From JAJDNH01 sp964552395 (lineage in GTDB: Bacteria; Acidobacteriota; Thermoanaerobaculia; Thermoanaerobaculales; Sulfomarinibacteraceae): a stretch of 64,000 nucleotides of DNA. Made by a program: the position numbers and the translations under genes. The stretch spans positions 186,001 through 250,000 of the forward strand of contig CAZKGM010000002.1 of assembly GCA_964552395.1 (NCBI GenBank), in the 5' to 3' direction. The notes beneath the pieces are model-generated. The model worked only from the letters and a program-made list of their open reading frames with translations. It was not told the DNA's origin and did no database searches. Shown here piece after piece: positions 37,445 through 47,300 of the stretch. Each line of letters begins with the position of its first letter. Position 1 is the stretch's first letter.

Positions 37445-38503
37445 ATGAGCGTTGGGATCATTGGGTACGGCGCCTTCATCCCCCGCCGGCGGATCAAGCT
37501 CGAGGAGATCGCCAAGGTGTGGGGGGCCGACGCGGCCTCCTACCAGCGTGGCCTACAGCTCCATGAGAAGTCCGTACCCGGCAAGGACGAGGACACAATC
37601 ACGATGTCGGTCGAGGCGGGGCGCAGGGCACTCGACCGTGCAGGGGGCCTCGACCCGGCCAGAATCGGCGCGGTGTATGTGGGCTCTGAGTCCCACCCGT
37701 ATGCCGTGAAGCCTTCGGGAACCGTGGTGGCTGAAGCCCTCGGCATCACGCCGCAAGTCCATATCGCGGACCTGGAGTTCGCCTGCAAGGCGGGCACCGA
37801 AGGGATGTTCCTCGCGCAGTCGTTGGTCAAGGCCGGTGAGGTCGAGTACGCGCTCGGCATCGGCGCCGACACTTCGCAGGGCGCTCCCGGCGACGCACTG
37901 GAGTACTCGGCGGCTGCCGGCGCGGCGGCTTTTCTCTTCGGGTCGGATACGGAGCGCATCCTCGCGGAGGTCGTTGCGACCTACTCCTGGACGACGGACA
38001 CCCCTGACTTCTGGCGCCGGGCCTACATGCACTACCCACGACACGGCAGCCGCTTTACCGGTGAGCCGGCGTACTTCCGTCACATCATGAGTTCGGCACA
38101 GGGGATTCTGGACCAGACCGGGCTCAAGCCGCAGGACTTCGCACATGCGATCTTCCATCAGCCCAACGGCAAGTTCCCCATCCGAGTCGGCAAGCGTCTC
38201 GGCTTCACAACCGCCCAGCTCGAGACCGGATGGCTGTCACCGTGGCTCGGCAACACCTACTCCGGCGCTTCCCCGATGGGTCTCACGGCGGTTCTCGACA
38301 TCGCCCGCCCGGGCGATCTGGTCCTGATCACATCTTTCGGCTCCGGCGCGGGATCGGACTCCTTTGTCTTCCGCGTCACCGACCGCATTACTCAGGTTCA
38401 GGACCTGGCGCCGATCACCAGAGTACAGCTGGACAACGAGAAGATCTACGTGGATTACGGCACCTATGCCAAGCTCCGCGGCAAGATCCGGATGGGCGAG
38501 TAG
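37445..38503 (+). CDS. Archaeal-type hydroxymethylglutaryl-CoA synthase
   Basis: 352 residues of the thiolase fold, matching the archaeal HMG-CoA synthase branch in length and motifs: SVGIIGYGAFIPRRRI N terminus, acyl-accepting Cys in DLEFACKAGTEG, active-site His in FHQPNGKFPIRVGKRLGF, and GNTYSGASPMGL. Condenses acetyl-CoA with acetoacetyl-CoA to give HMG-CoA. GGAGG lies 4 bases before ATG 37445. First of four genes: thiolase, DUF35 and second thiolase follow with 9-bp, overlapping and 35-bp joins. In archaea these proteins form one complex in which a shared CoA site couples the endergonic thiolase step to HMG-CoA synthesis. Confidence 0.9.
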   Translation: MSVGIIGYGAFIPRRRIKLEEIAKVWGADAASYQRGLQLHEKSVPGKDEDTITMSVEAGRRALDRAGGLDPARIGAVYVGSESHPYAVKPSGTVVAEALGITPQVHIADLEFACKAGTEGMFLAQSLVKAGEVEYALGIGADTSQGAPGDALEYSAAAGAAAFLFGSDTERILAEVVATYSWTTDTPDFWRRAYMHYPRHGSRFTGEPAYFRHIMSSAQGILDQTGLKPQDFAHAIFHQPNGKFPIRVGKRLGFTTAQLETGWLSPWLGNTYSGASPMGLTAVLDIARPGDLVLITSFGSGAGSDSFVFRVTDRITQVQDLAPITRVQLDNEKIYVDYGTYAKLRGKIRMGE

Positions 38504-38512
38504 GAGGGCAGC

Positions 38513-39673
38513 ATGCGTGAGGTAGCGATCATCGGAGTCGGGATGGTCGAGTGCGGTGAGCTGTGGGAGAAATCCCTGCGCACGATTTGGGCGGAAGCCG
38601 CCGTGGCCGCCCTCGAGGACGCCGGCGTTGACGCGGTGGACCACATCACGGTCGGATGCATGTCGCCGGGCCTATTCGTGGGTCAAGAGCACCTCGCCTC
38701 TCTCCTCGCCGACGAGCTGGGTATGGCGGGGGTTGCGGCCACCCGGGTCGAGTCCGCGTGCGCGTCCGGCGGTCTGGCATTGCGGGCCGGCATCGCCGAG
38801 GTCGCATCGGGACTCTCTGACGTTGTGCTGGTCAGCGGTGTCGAGAAGATGACGGATGTCGACGGCGCGGATGCCACCTACGCGCTGGGAAGCGCCGCCG
38901 ACCAGGAGTGGGAGGGGTTCCACGGGATCACGTTCCCAGGGCTGTACGCGATGATGGCGAGGTCCCACATGGCCCACCATGGCACCACATCGCGCCAGCT
39001 CGCGGCCGTCGCCGCCAAAAACCACGCGAACGGGCTCCTCAACCCGCATGCTCAGTTTCACATCAAGGTCAGCATCGACGACGTGCTCGCATCAACTATG
39101 GTCGCCGATCCGCTCCACCTTCTCGACTGCTCGCCGATCACCGACGGAGCCGCGGCCGTCGTCCTGATGCCGCTCGCGAAAGCCAAAGACCTCGCCGGGC
39201 GGCGGACCGTCGTCAAGATAACCGGTTCGGGGATGGCAACCGACACCATTGCTCTCGCCAACCGTGAGGACCTCGCCCGGTTGCGCGGGGTCGAGCTTGC
39301 CGCCGAGCGCGCCTACAAGATGGCCGGCAAAGGTCCCGGCGACATCCACGTTGCCGAGGTCCACGATTGCTTCACGATCGCAGAGATCATGGCCACCGAA
39401 GCGCTCGGCTTCTTCGCGCCGGGCGACGGCGGGCCGGCAGCCGAGGGCGGCCGCACATCGCTTGGCGGCAAGATGCCGGTCAACACTTCGGGCGGCCTCA
39501 AGGCCAAGGGCCACCCCGTCGGGGCCACCGGAGTCGCGCAGGTCGTGGAGATCGCCACCCAGCTGCGCGGCAAGGCTGGCCAGCGACAGGTGAACGGCGC
39601 CACCGTCGGTCTCACCCAGAACATGGGCGGCTCCGGCGGCAGCTCCATCGTGCACATCCTGGAGGTGGAATGA
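38513..39673 (+). CDS. Archaeal-type acetoacetyl-CoA thiolase
   Basis: 386 residues; thiolase with SCP2-thiolase/archaeal-type features. Nucleophile Cys in ESACASGGLAL, the HDCF segment (EVHDCFTIAE) in place of the bacterial NEAF loop, and catalytic His in SGGLKAKGHPVGATG. Lacks the long bacterial loop domain seen in the fourth gene. Makes acetoacetyl-CoA for the HMG-CoA synthase next door. The stop overlaps the DUF35 start (ATGA). Confidence 0.9.
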   Translation: MREVAIIGVGMVECGELWEKSLRTIWAEAAVAALEDAGVDAVDHITVGCMSPGLFVGQEHLASLLADELGMAGVAATRVESACASGGLALRAGIAEVASGLSDVVLVSGVEKMTDVDGADATYALGSAADQEWEGFHGITFPGLYAMMARSHMAHHGTTSRQLAAVAAKNHANGLLNPHAQFHIKVSIDDVLASTMVADPLHLLDCSPITDGAAAVVLMPLAKAKDLAGRRTVVKITGSGMATDTIALANREDLARLRGVELAAERAYKMAGKGPGDIHVAEVHDCFTIAEIMATEALGFFAPGDGGPAAEGGRTSLGGKMPVNTSGGLKAKGHPVGATGVAQVVEIATQLRGKAGQRQVNGATVGLTQNMGGSGGSSIVHILEVE

Positions 39674-40071
39674 TGTTGTCACCGGCACGTTCCTGGCGTG
39701 AGTTCCCCCAGCGTTACCGCCTCGAGGCGGCGCGGTGCACAGCGTGCGGCAAGACCCACTACCCGCCGCGCGTGATCTGCTCGAGCTGTCGTGAGCGCAA
39801 GTTCGACACCGTCGGCATGCCCCGTGAAGGCACCGTCGTGACCTTCACGACCGTTCACGTCCCGCCCAAGGGGTTCACCGAGCAATCGCCGCTCGAGATC
39901 GCCATCGTGGAGCTCAAGAACGGAGTACGGGTCATGGTCCAGATTGCGGACCTCGCCGATTCACGGGAGCTGCGGATCGGCGATCCCGTTCGCCTCGAGT
40001 TCCGCCGTATCGCCGAGGATGGTGAGGCAGGGCTCATCTTCTACGGGCACAAGGCGGTCCGCGCTCGCTGA
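39670..40071 (+). CDS. DUF35 (OB-fold with zinc ribbon) CoA-binding scaffold
   Basis: 133 residues. N-terminal rubredoxin-like zinc ribbon Cys-x2-Cys...Cys-x2-Cys (CTACGKTHYPPRVICSSC), then an OB fold (GTVVTFTTVHVPP; GDPVRLEFRRI). In the archaeal mevalonate complex a DUF35 protein bridges thiolase and HMG-CoA synthase. Gene order and overlap here fit the same use. ATG 39670 or 39673 are both possible. Confidence 0.88.
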   Translation: MMLSPARSWREFPQRYRLEAARCTACGKTHYPPRVICSSCRERKFDTVGMPREGTVVTFTTVHVPPKGFTEQSPLEIAIVELKNGVRVMVQIADLADSRELRIGDPVRLEFRRIAEDGEAGLIFYGHKAVRAR

Positions 40072-40106
40072 CCCGGATTGTCGGCGCGGCTCGCGCGGAG
40101 GTCATC

Positions 40107-41303
40107 ATGTCGGAGACGAAGGTCCTCATCGTCGGCGCCATCCGCACTCCCATCGGGGCCATCGGCGGAGGGCTCGCACCCCTGCAGGCCGAAGACCTGG
40201 CAGCGCTCGCGATCGCCAAGGTCCTCGACAGCGTGAATCTCAGTCCGGAGCTGGTCGAGTACACCTGTATGGGGTGGGTCATGCAGGATCCCCGGTCCCC
40301 GAACGTTGCCCGCAACGCAGCCCTCAGGGCCGGCGTGCCTTTCGCCTCGCCAGCAACCACGCTCCACGAAAACTGCGCCTCGGGAGGAGCAGCGATTCAC
40401 AGCATATCGAGGCGCATCCGACTAGGCGAGCTGAGCCTCGGCCTGGCCGGCGGCGTCGAGTCGATGAGCAACGTCGCCCGCTACCTTTACCAGGGACGCA
40501 TACGCGGCCAACTGTACGGCGACATGAAGCTCGTCGATGGGCTGTTCGGCGCTCTCACGGACACTCATGTCGGACGCGGCGAGCTGATGGGCCTGATGAC
40601 CGAGCGCCTGGTCGAGCGGTATGACGTCAGCCGCGAGGAGCAGGACGAGGTAGCCTACCGCTCCCACCACAACGCACTCGCCGCGTGGGACCAAGGACTC
40701 TTCGACGGCTACGTCGTGCCCGTCGAGGTGTCTCACCGCAAGGGGACACCGGTAACCGTCTCTCGTGATGAGGGGCCACGGCCGGTGACGCGTGAGGAGC
40801 TGGCAGCAGCCCAGCCCTACTTCAAACCCGAAGGCGGTACGATCACGACCCTGAACGCCTCGACCGTCAACGATGCCGCGGCCACTCTGATACTGGCGAG
40901 CGACGAGCGCGCGCGCGAGCTCGGCCTCGAGCCGCTGGCAGAGCTGCGGGCGTTCGCCAACGTCGGTGTCGAGCGCGCCTACATGGGCGAAGGGGCGTTC
41001 AAGGTCATTCCTCCCCTGCTCCGGCGCGCCGGGCTCGACCTCGCGGAGGTCGACCTGTTCGAGCTCAACGAGGCATTCGCCGCGGTACTGGCGGCTGCGT
41101 TCCACGACCTCCCGGGTTTGCCCCGAGAGCGGACCAACCTGTGGGGAAGCGGCATCTCGCTTGGCCATCCCGTTGGTTGCACAGGCGCCCGTCAGGTCGT
41201 GGACATGGTCCACCAGCTGCGGCGGCGCGGCAACCGGATCGGCGTCACCAGCCGCTGTGTTGGCGGCGGCATCGGCAGCGGTGAGGTGGTCGTAGCGGTC
41301 TAA
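40107..41303 (+). CDS. Acetyl-CoA acetyltransferase, bacterial-type thiolase
   Basis: 398 residues. Nucleophile Cys in LHENCASGGAA, NEAF-type loop ELNEAFAAV, His in SLGHPVGCTGARQ and second Cys in TSRCVGGGIGSG, all classical type-II thiolase sites. Could supply acetoacetyl-CoA to the cluster or work in beta-oxidation. 35 bp after the DUF35 gene; ends 3 bases from the convergent histidine kinase stop region. Confidence 0.9.
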   Translation: MSETKVLIVGAIRTPIGAIGGGLAPLQAEDLAALAIAKVLDSVNLSPELVEYTCMGWVMQDPRSPNVARNAALRAGVPFASPATTLHENCASGGAAIHSISRRIRLGELSLGLAGGVESMSNVARYLYQGRIRGQLYGDMKLVDGLFGALTDTHVGRGELMGLMTERLVERYDVSREEQDEVAYRSHHNALAAWDQGLFDGYVVPVEVSHRKGTPVTVSRDEGPRPVTREELAAAQPYFKPEGGTITTLNASTVNDAAATLILASDERARELGLEPLAELRAFANVGVERAYMGEGAFKVIPPLLRRAGLDLAEVDLFELNEAFAAVLAAAFHDLPGLPRERTNLWGSGISLGHPVGCTGARQVVDMVHQLRRRGNRIGVTSRCVGGGIGSGEVVVAV

Positions 41304-43334
41304 TCAACCCTCGGACCCCACCTCGTGGAGCACCTCTCGCAGCGTTCTCGCCAGGGTCTCCAGGTCGCATGGCTTTTGGAGAACACGGGCACGGCCTGCA
41401 GCTACCTTCGGGAGCACGGCCGGATCCGGCGTATAGCCGGACAGCAGGATCACCCCGATCCCCGGCCAACGGTCACTCAACCGGGTCGCCAGCTCGGCAC
41501 CGGTCATCTCAGGCATGATGAAGTCGGTGAGCAGGAGATCGAACCCTACCGGGCCGGCAGCCAGATCGAGCGCCACCGCCGGATCGGCCGCCGACTCGAC
41601 TTCGTAGCCCAGGCCCTCGAGCATTGTCACCAGCGCCCTCCGTACTGCGGGCTCGTCCTCGACGACGAGAATCCGCTCGCCGTACCCGCGCGGCGGTCCG
41701 CCCGGTCGGCTGTATTCCAACCCTTCTCCGGCAACCCCCTCGGCTGCAAGGGGCAGCAGCAGGCGGAAGACAGTTACCGTACCGAGGGTGCTCTCAACCT
41801 CGATCTCGCCAGCGTGGGCAGTAACGATCCCGTGCACTACTGCAAGTCCGAGGCCTGTTCCATGCCCGATCTCCTTGGTCGTGAAAAACGGTTCGAAAAC
41901 GTGTGCCAGTGCCTGGGCGGGGATTCCGTTTCCCGTGTCGGCGACCTCGAGGACCGCCCGGCCCTCCTGGAGCCGCGTGCGGATGGTCAGACGTCCACCA
42001 CCCGGCATCGCATCGGCGGCATTGACGACGAGGTTCATCAGCACCTGCTCGAGCTGGCCCTGATCGGCATTGATCCGAAGGTCTTCCGAGGTCAACTCGA
42101 CCGTGAACTCGATGTTCTCCCGCACCAGTCGCTGCAGCATGCGCGCCGCCTCGGCGATGACCTGGTTGAGGTGGATCAGCTCACGGCGGGTGGTCTCACG
42201 ACGGGAGAACAGCAGCAGCTGCCTGGCAAGCTGTGCCCCTCTCCTGACATGCTGCTCGAGCTCGGCCATCCTCGGCAGATGTCGCTCTCCTCCACCGACC
42301 CCCTCGAGCTCCAGCTGCACGATCGCGAGCATCGCTTGGAGGACATTGTTGAAGTCATGCGCGATGCCCCCTGCCAACCTGCCCACCGCCTCCAGCTTCT
42401 GGGAGCGGATCAGCTGCTCCTGCAGCCGGTGCGACTCGGTGACGTCGAGCATGGTGCCATCCAGAATCGCCGAGCCCCCGGCCTCGTCCTCCATCAGCGA
42501 GACATTTTCTACGACATGCAGTGGCACGCCGTCGCTGCGCCGCAGCGTCAGCTCCTCGCCGAACAGCCGGCCGTGCTTGCGGACGCGGGCGAGAAACGCC
42601 TCGCGGTCTGATGGCTGGAAGTAGAACTCGGTCACCGGATGCTCAAGGGCTTCCTCCCGCGAGCGGAAACCCAGCAGTGCGGCGAACGCCTCGTTACAGT
42701 CGATCAGCCGGCCATCCACGGTGGTTCGGTACATTGCCGCGGCCGTACGTTCAAACAGAAGGCGGTATCTGCTTTCGCTCTCCCGGAGCCTCTGCTCCTC
42801 CCTGACTTGACCGGTGACGTCGACGGCACACAGCGTCGTGCTGGAGGCAGGGTCTTCCGGACCGGGGAGCTGCAGGCCGAGCAGCAGGTCGAGCCGGTCA
42901 TCCTGGAAGGTTGCCGTCGTCACTTCGGCTGTGAGTAATCGCCTGTCATTGTCAATGGTCGTGAGCCCGGCGCGCAACACCGTCATAGACTCCTCTCCGA
43001 ACAGTGCCTCCGGCGAGCCGAGTAGCTGAGCCTTGTCGCCCGCACCGTAAAGCCGCAGCGTTGCCGGGTTGACATCGATGACCCGCAGCCGCGACAACAG
43101 GTCGCGAGCTGCATCCGGGTCGGCGCCCAGGAGCTCTCCGAGGTCGTGCCGGCGATCACGCTGCAGCTCTGCAAGTCGTCTTTCGAGCTCTGTAGGGTCC
43201 ACTTCCCAGAGCGAGACCGAGGCGGTCTCGAACAGCGTCCGATACCGTCCTTTGTCGGCGAGGAGCCCTTCGGGCCCCCATCCCGGCCGCCCCTCCGCGC
43301 CCCTGCTCATAACCCCCCCGCCATCGGCTGCCAT
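41304..43334 (-). CDS. PAS-domain hybrid histidine kinase with C-terminal receiver
   Basis: 676 residues (ATG 43334; an in-frame ATG at 43310 behind a G-rich run is an alternative). Two PAS-like domains (~30-170, with RVIDVNPATLRLYGAG; ~190-310, RLIDCNEAFAALLGF and a PAC-like end), a HisKA helix with the phospho-acceptor in GGIAHDFNNVLQAM, a HATPase_c domain (NLVVNAADAMPGGG; DTGNGIP; GTGLGLAVVHG) and a receiver domain with acidic pocket VVEDEP, phospho-Asp in LLTDFIMPEM and Lys in LQKPCD. No membrane helix, so it is a cytoplasmic sensor. No response regulator gene adjacent. Confidence 0.92.
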   Translation of the reverse strand: MAADGGGVMSRGAEGRPGWGPEGLLADKGRYRTLFETASVSLWEVDPTELERRLAELQRDRRHDLGELLGADPDAARDLLSRLRVIDVNPATLRLYGAGDKAQLLGSPEALFGEESMTVLRAGLTTIDNDRRLLTAEVTTATFQDDRLDLLLGLQLPGPEDPASSTTLCAVDVTGQVREEQRLRESESRYRLLFERTAAAMYRTTVDGRLIDCNEAFAALLGFRSREEALEHPVTEFYFQPSDREAFLARVRKHGRLFGEELTLRRSDGVPLHVVENVSLMEDEAGGSAILDGTMLDVTESHRLQEQLIRSQKLEAVGRLAGGIAHDFNNVLQAMLAIVQLELEGVGGGERHLPRMAELEQHVRRGAQLARQLLLFSRRETTRRELIHLNQVIAEAARMLQRLVRENIEFTVELTSEDLRINADQGQLEQVLMNLVVNAADAMPGGGRLTIRTRLQEGRAVLEVADTGNGIPAQALAHVFEPFFTTKEIGHGTGLGLAVVHGIVTAHAGEIEVESTLGTVTVFRLLLPLAAEGVAGEGLEYSRPGGPPRGYGERILVVEDEPAVRRALVTMLEGLGYEVESAADPAVALDLAAGPVGFDLLLTDFIMPEMTGAELATRLSDRWPGIGVILLSGYTPDPAVLPKVAAGRARVLQKPCDLETLARTLREVLHEVGSEG

Positions 43335-43462
43335 CGCCCCAGTGGGCCCCTGCGTCGGAAGGCCGAGGACATCATGCCAAAAGCACGAACCGACCTCCGA
43401 CAGGCAAGCTCTCGATAGACCTGTTCAATTGTCACACTTCTCCGGTACCTGAGGCAACCTGC

Positions 43463-44269
43463 TCAAGCGCTCGCAAGGTACTCGGCGATGCGGGAGAACG
43501 CGGCTGCGATGCTCGGTACTTCCCACAGCAGTGGCTGGAAAGTAGTGATCGGATACGGGGTCTCGGCGGCCTCCCAGGGGTCGAATGAACGGACCTCGAC
43601 TGTGCCTGCCAAAGCGTGCTCGAGCTCCCCGAAGCTCGACAACAGCCCGGCGCCGTAGGCACGGAGCTCTCCTTGCTGGCGCACGACGCCGTACTCAACG
43701 GTGAACCAGTACAGCGTGGCCAGACGCTCCACCTGCTGGTCCGAGGCCTTCAGCGATCCCTGTCCAATGCGCTGCGATAGGTCGGCGAACTCCGGAATCG
43801 CCAGCATAGGCGCGTGGCCCATCAGCTCGTGCACGATGTCGGGCTCCGGGGTGTAGTAGGGGCGGCTCGAGTGCCGGATGTACTGCGTTGAACAAAAGGT
43901 GCGCCTAGCCAGCGCGCCGAGGAACTCACGGGCGCTGACCAGGCCGGCGACCGGCTGCAGGCAAAAGCCTGTGTATTCCTGGAGAAAGGCGCTGACGTCG
44001 GCGAGCTGCGGGACTGCATCAGGTTCGTAGGCCAGCCCGGCGAAGACCTTGTTGAACTCGTGACACGCGTGGGACGGATACAGGCCGGTCAGGCGTTCGA
44101 ACACCTGGCTCCAGGTCCGGCACTCGGCGGTGGTGTACTCCACTCGTGGCGGAGGATCACCGAACCGATGCTGAGCGGCGAGACGGGCAATCTGGTCGCG
44201 GCGAGTGCGGTACTCGGGGTCATTGAACCCCGGATGATCTGCTTCGAGCTCTACGAGGGGTGTCTCCAT
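43463..44269 (-). CDS. phhA: Phenylalanine 4-monooxygenase
   Basis: 268 residues from ATG 44269 (GGGAGAG just upstream), the normal length of bacterial phenylalanine hydroxylase. Iron ligands: two His in PDIVHELMGHAPML and Glu in YWFTVEYGVV. Pterin-binding and substrate residues are in QEYTGFCLQPVAGLV and SSFGELEHAL. Converts Phe to Tyr with tetrahydropterin and oxygen, so the host is at least facultatively aerobic. Divergent from the TPR kinase at 44381. Confidence 0.92.
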   Translation of the reverse strand: METPLVELEADHPGFNDPEYRTRRDQIARLAAQHRFGDPPPRVEYTTAECRTWSQVFERLTGLYPSHACHEFNKVFAGLAYEPDAVPQLADVSAFLQEYTGFCLQPVAGLVSAREFLGALARRTFCSTQYIRHSSRPYYTPEPDIVHELMGHAPMLAIPEFADLSQRIGQGSLKASDQQVERLATLYWFTVEYGVVRQQGELRAYGAGLLSSFGELEHALAGTVEVRSFDPWEAAETPYPITTFQPLLWEVPSIAAAFSRIAEYLASA

Positions 44270-44380
44270 GAGGCGTCTCTCCCAGATGAGTCCGAGTCGC
44301 ATCTTATCATCGCATGATGGTCCAGAGGCCGTAAGGCCGGGTCTCGGGTAGAATCGTCCCAGCGCCGGAGGTGTCCACTG

Positions 44381-47300
44381 ATGGACAGAGGGTCGGAACA
44401 GAGGCTCCTCGAGCTGGCTCTCGAGGAAGGGCTCCTGCGACGGGAGGACATCACGGCGGCGGAGGATGCGCTCCTCGACGCGGACAGGACCCTGCATCCA
44501 GCGCGTTGGGGCTGGCGGCTGCAGCTCCTCATCGACCGCGGGGTTGTCAGCGAGGAGGCCCTTGAAGCCCTCGCTTCCAGATCTGACGGGGCTGTCGGCG
44601 GCGGTTCTCTGGCGCGGCGACCGTCCAGCTCGTCGGCAGCGGACCCCCCTCCCCTCTCGAGCCTGGCACGGAGCCTCCTTCCCTCCGAGGTCCCCGAGGA
44701 CTGGGGCCGCTATCGCATCGAGGCCCTACTCGGCGAGGGCGGCATGGGACGCGTGTACCGCGCCTTTGACCCGCGGCTCGCACGCCGGGCCGCACTCAAG
44801 TTCCTCCACAGCACAGATCCGGCTCAGGTCGAACGGTTTCTCCACGAGGCACGCGCTCAGGCAAGCGTCGAGCACGACAACGTCTGCCCGATCTACGAGG
44901 TCGGAGAGGTCGGGGGAAGGCCGTTTATTGCCATGCAGTACATTCGGGGGGAAAGCCTGACCCGGGTGGCCGAGTCTCTGCCCCTGAAGGAAAAGCTGTT
45001 GCTGATGATACGGGTCGCCGAGGCTCTTCACGCGGCCCACGAAACCGGCCTCATCCATCGTGACGTGAAGCCCGCCAACATCCTGGTCGAACGCAGCCCG
45101 GATGGAGCTCTCAAGCCGTTCGTGGTCGATTTCGGTCTTGCCAAGGAGCTTGCCGAGCCGGGACGCACCGTTACCGGGGCGATTCTCGGGACCGTCGCCT
45201 ACATGGCGCCTGAGCAAGGTGGCGGCAAGAACGCCCACCTCGATCGCCGCGCCGACATCTACGGCCTCGGCGCCACGCTATACCACCTGATTGCCGGGCA
45301 TCCCCCGTTCACAGGGACATCGCTCGAGATCATCGTCAAGATGACGGCCTACGACCCACCTCCTCTGCGCCGGGCAGCTCCGGAGGCGCCGCGTGAACTC
45401 GAGGCCATTGTCATGAAGTGCCTCCGTAGGGCGCCGGAGGAGCGCTACGCCACTGCGCAGGAGCTGGCAGACGACCTCATGAGGTTCTTGGCCGGTGAGC
45501 CGGTGCACGCACAGCCCATTACGCTTGCATCACGCATCCGCAGCTTCACACGCAGAAACCGCGTGGCGTCCTTGGCGGTGGCGGCGCTGGTTTTCACGGT
45601 GCTGGTCGCCGCAGGGCTGGTCGTCCGGTCCCAGTGGCGCGCTCGTCGTCAGGCGAGCTTCAGCCGTCTCTATGCCCAGGAGGCCTCTCGCCTCGAGGAC
45701 CGCGTCCGCCTGATCTACTCGCGACCCTTGCACAACGTTCGCCCGGAGGTCGCCGGTCTCCGCAGGGATCTCGGGAGGATCGCCGAGCAGGTCCGGCTCG
45801 CCGGAGGTCTCGCCGCCGGTCCCGGTGGCTATGCGCTCGGACGCGGCCACCTCGCGCTCGGCGACTTCAAGGTGGCTCACGAGTTCCTGGGGAAAGCATG
45901 GGACAGCGGTTTCCGTGAGCCGGAGGTGGCCTACGCTCTGGGCATCGCACTCGCCGGCGAGTTCCGCGACGAGCTCGAGCAGGTCCAGCGGATCTCGGAC
46001 ACCACTTCTCGCCAAGCCAGGCTCCGGGAAGCGGAAGCAGACTTCCGCGATCCTGCGCTGCACTACCTCGCCATCGGCCGCCAGGTCCAGGTCCAGGCGC
46101 CGGAGTACGGTGAGGCCCTGATCTCATTCCTCGAGCACAGGTATGACGACGCCAAGACCAAGGCGCGCGCCGCCGTTGACCGAATTCCGTGGCTCTACAG
46201 CGGGCTCAAGCTGATCGGAGATGTCGAGGTGGCCGTCGGCAGCGAGGCCAGGGAACGCGGCGAGTACCCAGCTGCACTGTCAGCGTTCGAACGCTCGCAA
46301 AAGGCCTATGAGGACGCCGCTCGCATCGCTCCCAGCGACCCCACGATCTACGAGGGCCAGTGCGCACTCTGGAACCTCGATCTGATGACGACGGTGGACA
46401 TCGGCGAGAGCCCGCAGTCGGCTTTCGAGAAGGCCGTTCAGGCGTGCAATACGGCACTGGTTGCGAATCCACAGCTGGTCGGAGCTCACGGAGGCATGGC
46501 CCTGGCTCACCTGCAATGGGGAGAATATCTGGCGCTCCACGGTCACGATCCGACGTCCGTACTGATGACCGCGGTCGACAGCGCCCGCGAGGGCCTCCGC
46601 ATTCGCGCCGCCCAACCCCTGCTTCACACGTATCTCGGCATTGCCCATCTCGAGCTCGGTCGCGTCGACGCCGCGAAGGGCAAGGACCCCCGCCCCAGCC
46701 TGCGGGAGGCGGTCACCCACCTCGACCGCGCTCTCGAACTCGACCCGGCCGGAACTCTGGCGCGAAACACTCTCGGCCTTGCCTGGCTCGAGCGCGCCTT
46801 CTGGGAGCTCGGCGCCGGCGTCGATCCTCGTCAGGCGGTCGCCGGAGCCACAAACGCCTTCAGCGCATTCGTCGCCGGCCATTCGCAGTCCTTCGTTGCC
46901 TTGGACAACCTCGGCGTGGCCTTCTGGACTCAGGGGCACTACGAGATCACGCGCGGGATCGACCCCGGCAAGGCGCTCGCGTCCGGGAGCCGGGCTCTCC
47001 AGCAGGCTCTTGAGGCCAACCCAAACGACTGGGCAGCCTACAACAACCTCGGCCTCATTCAGAACGACATCGCCGTCTACCGGTTGGCAGCCGGTGCCGA
47101 CCCCGAGCCCGCGCTGGAGAAGGCACTTTCCTATTTCCAGAGCTCCCTCGGAATCAGCTCCGACAATGCCTCCACCTATACCAACCTGGCGAGCGCCCAT
47201 CGCCTGGGGGCCGAGAGCACCCTCGCCCGTGGCGCCAATCCCTCCCCGCGCATCACCGCCACCCGCGAGGCGCATGAGCGGGCAACCGCGATCAACCCCG

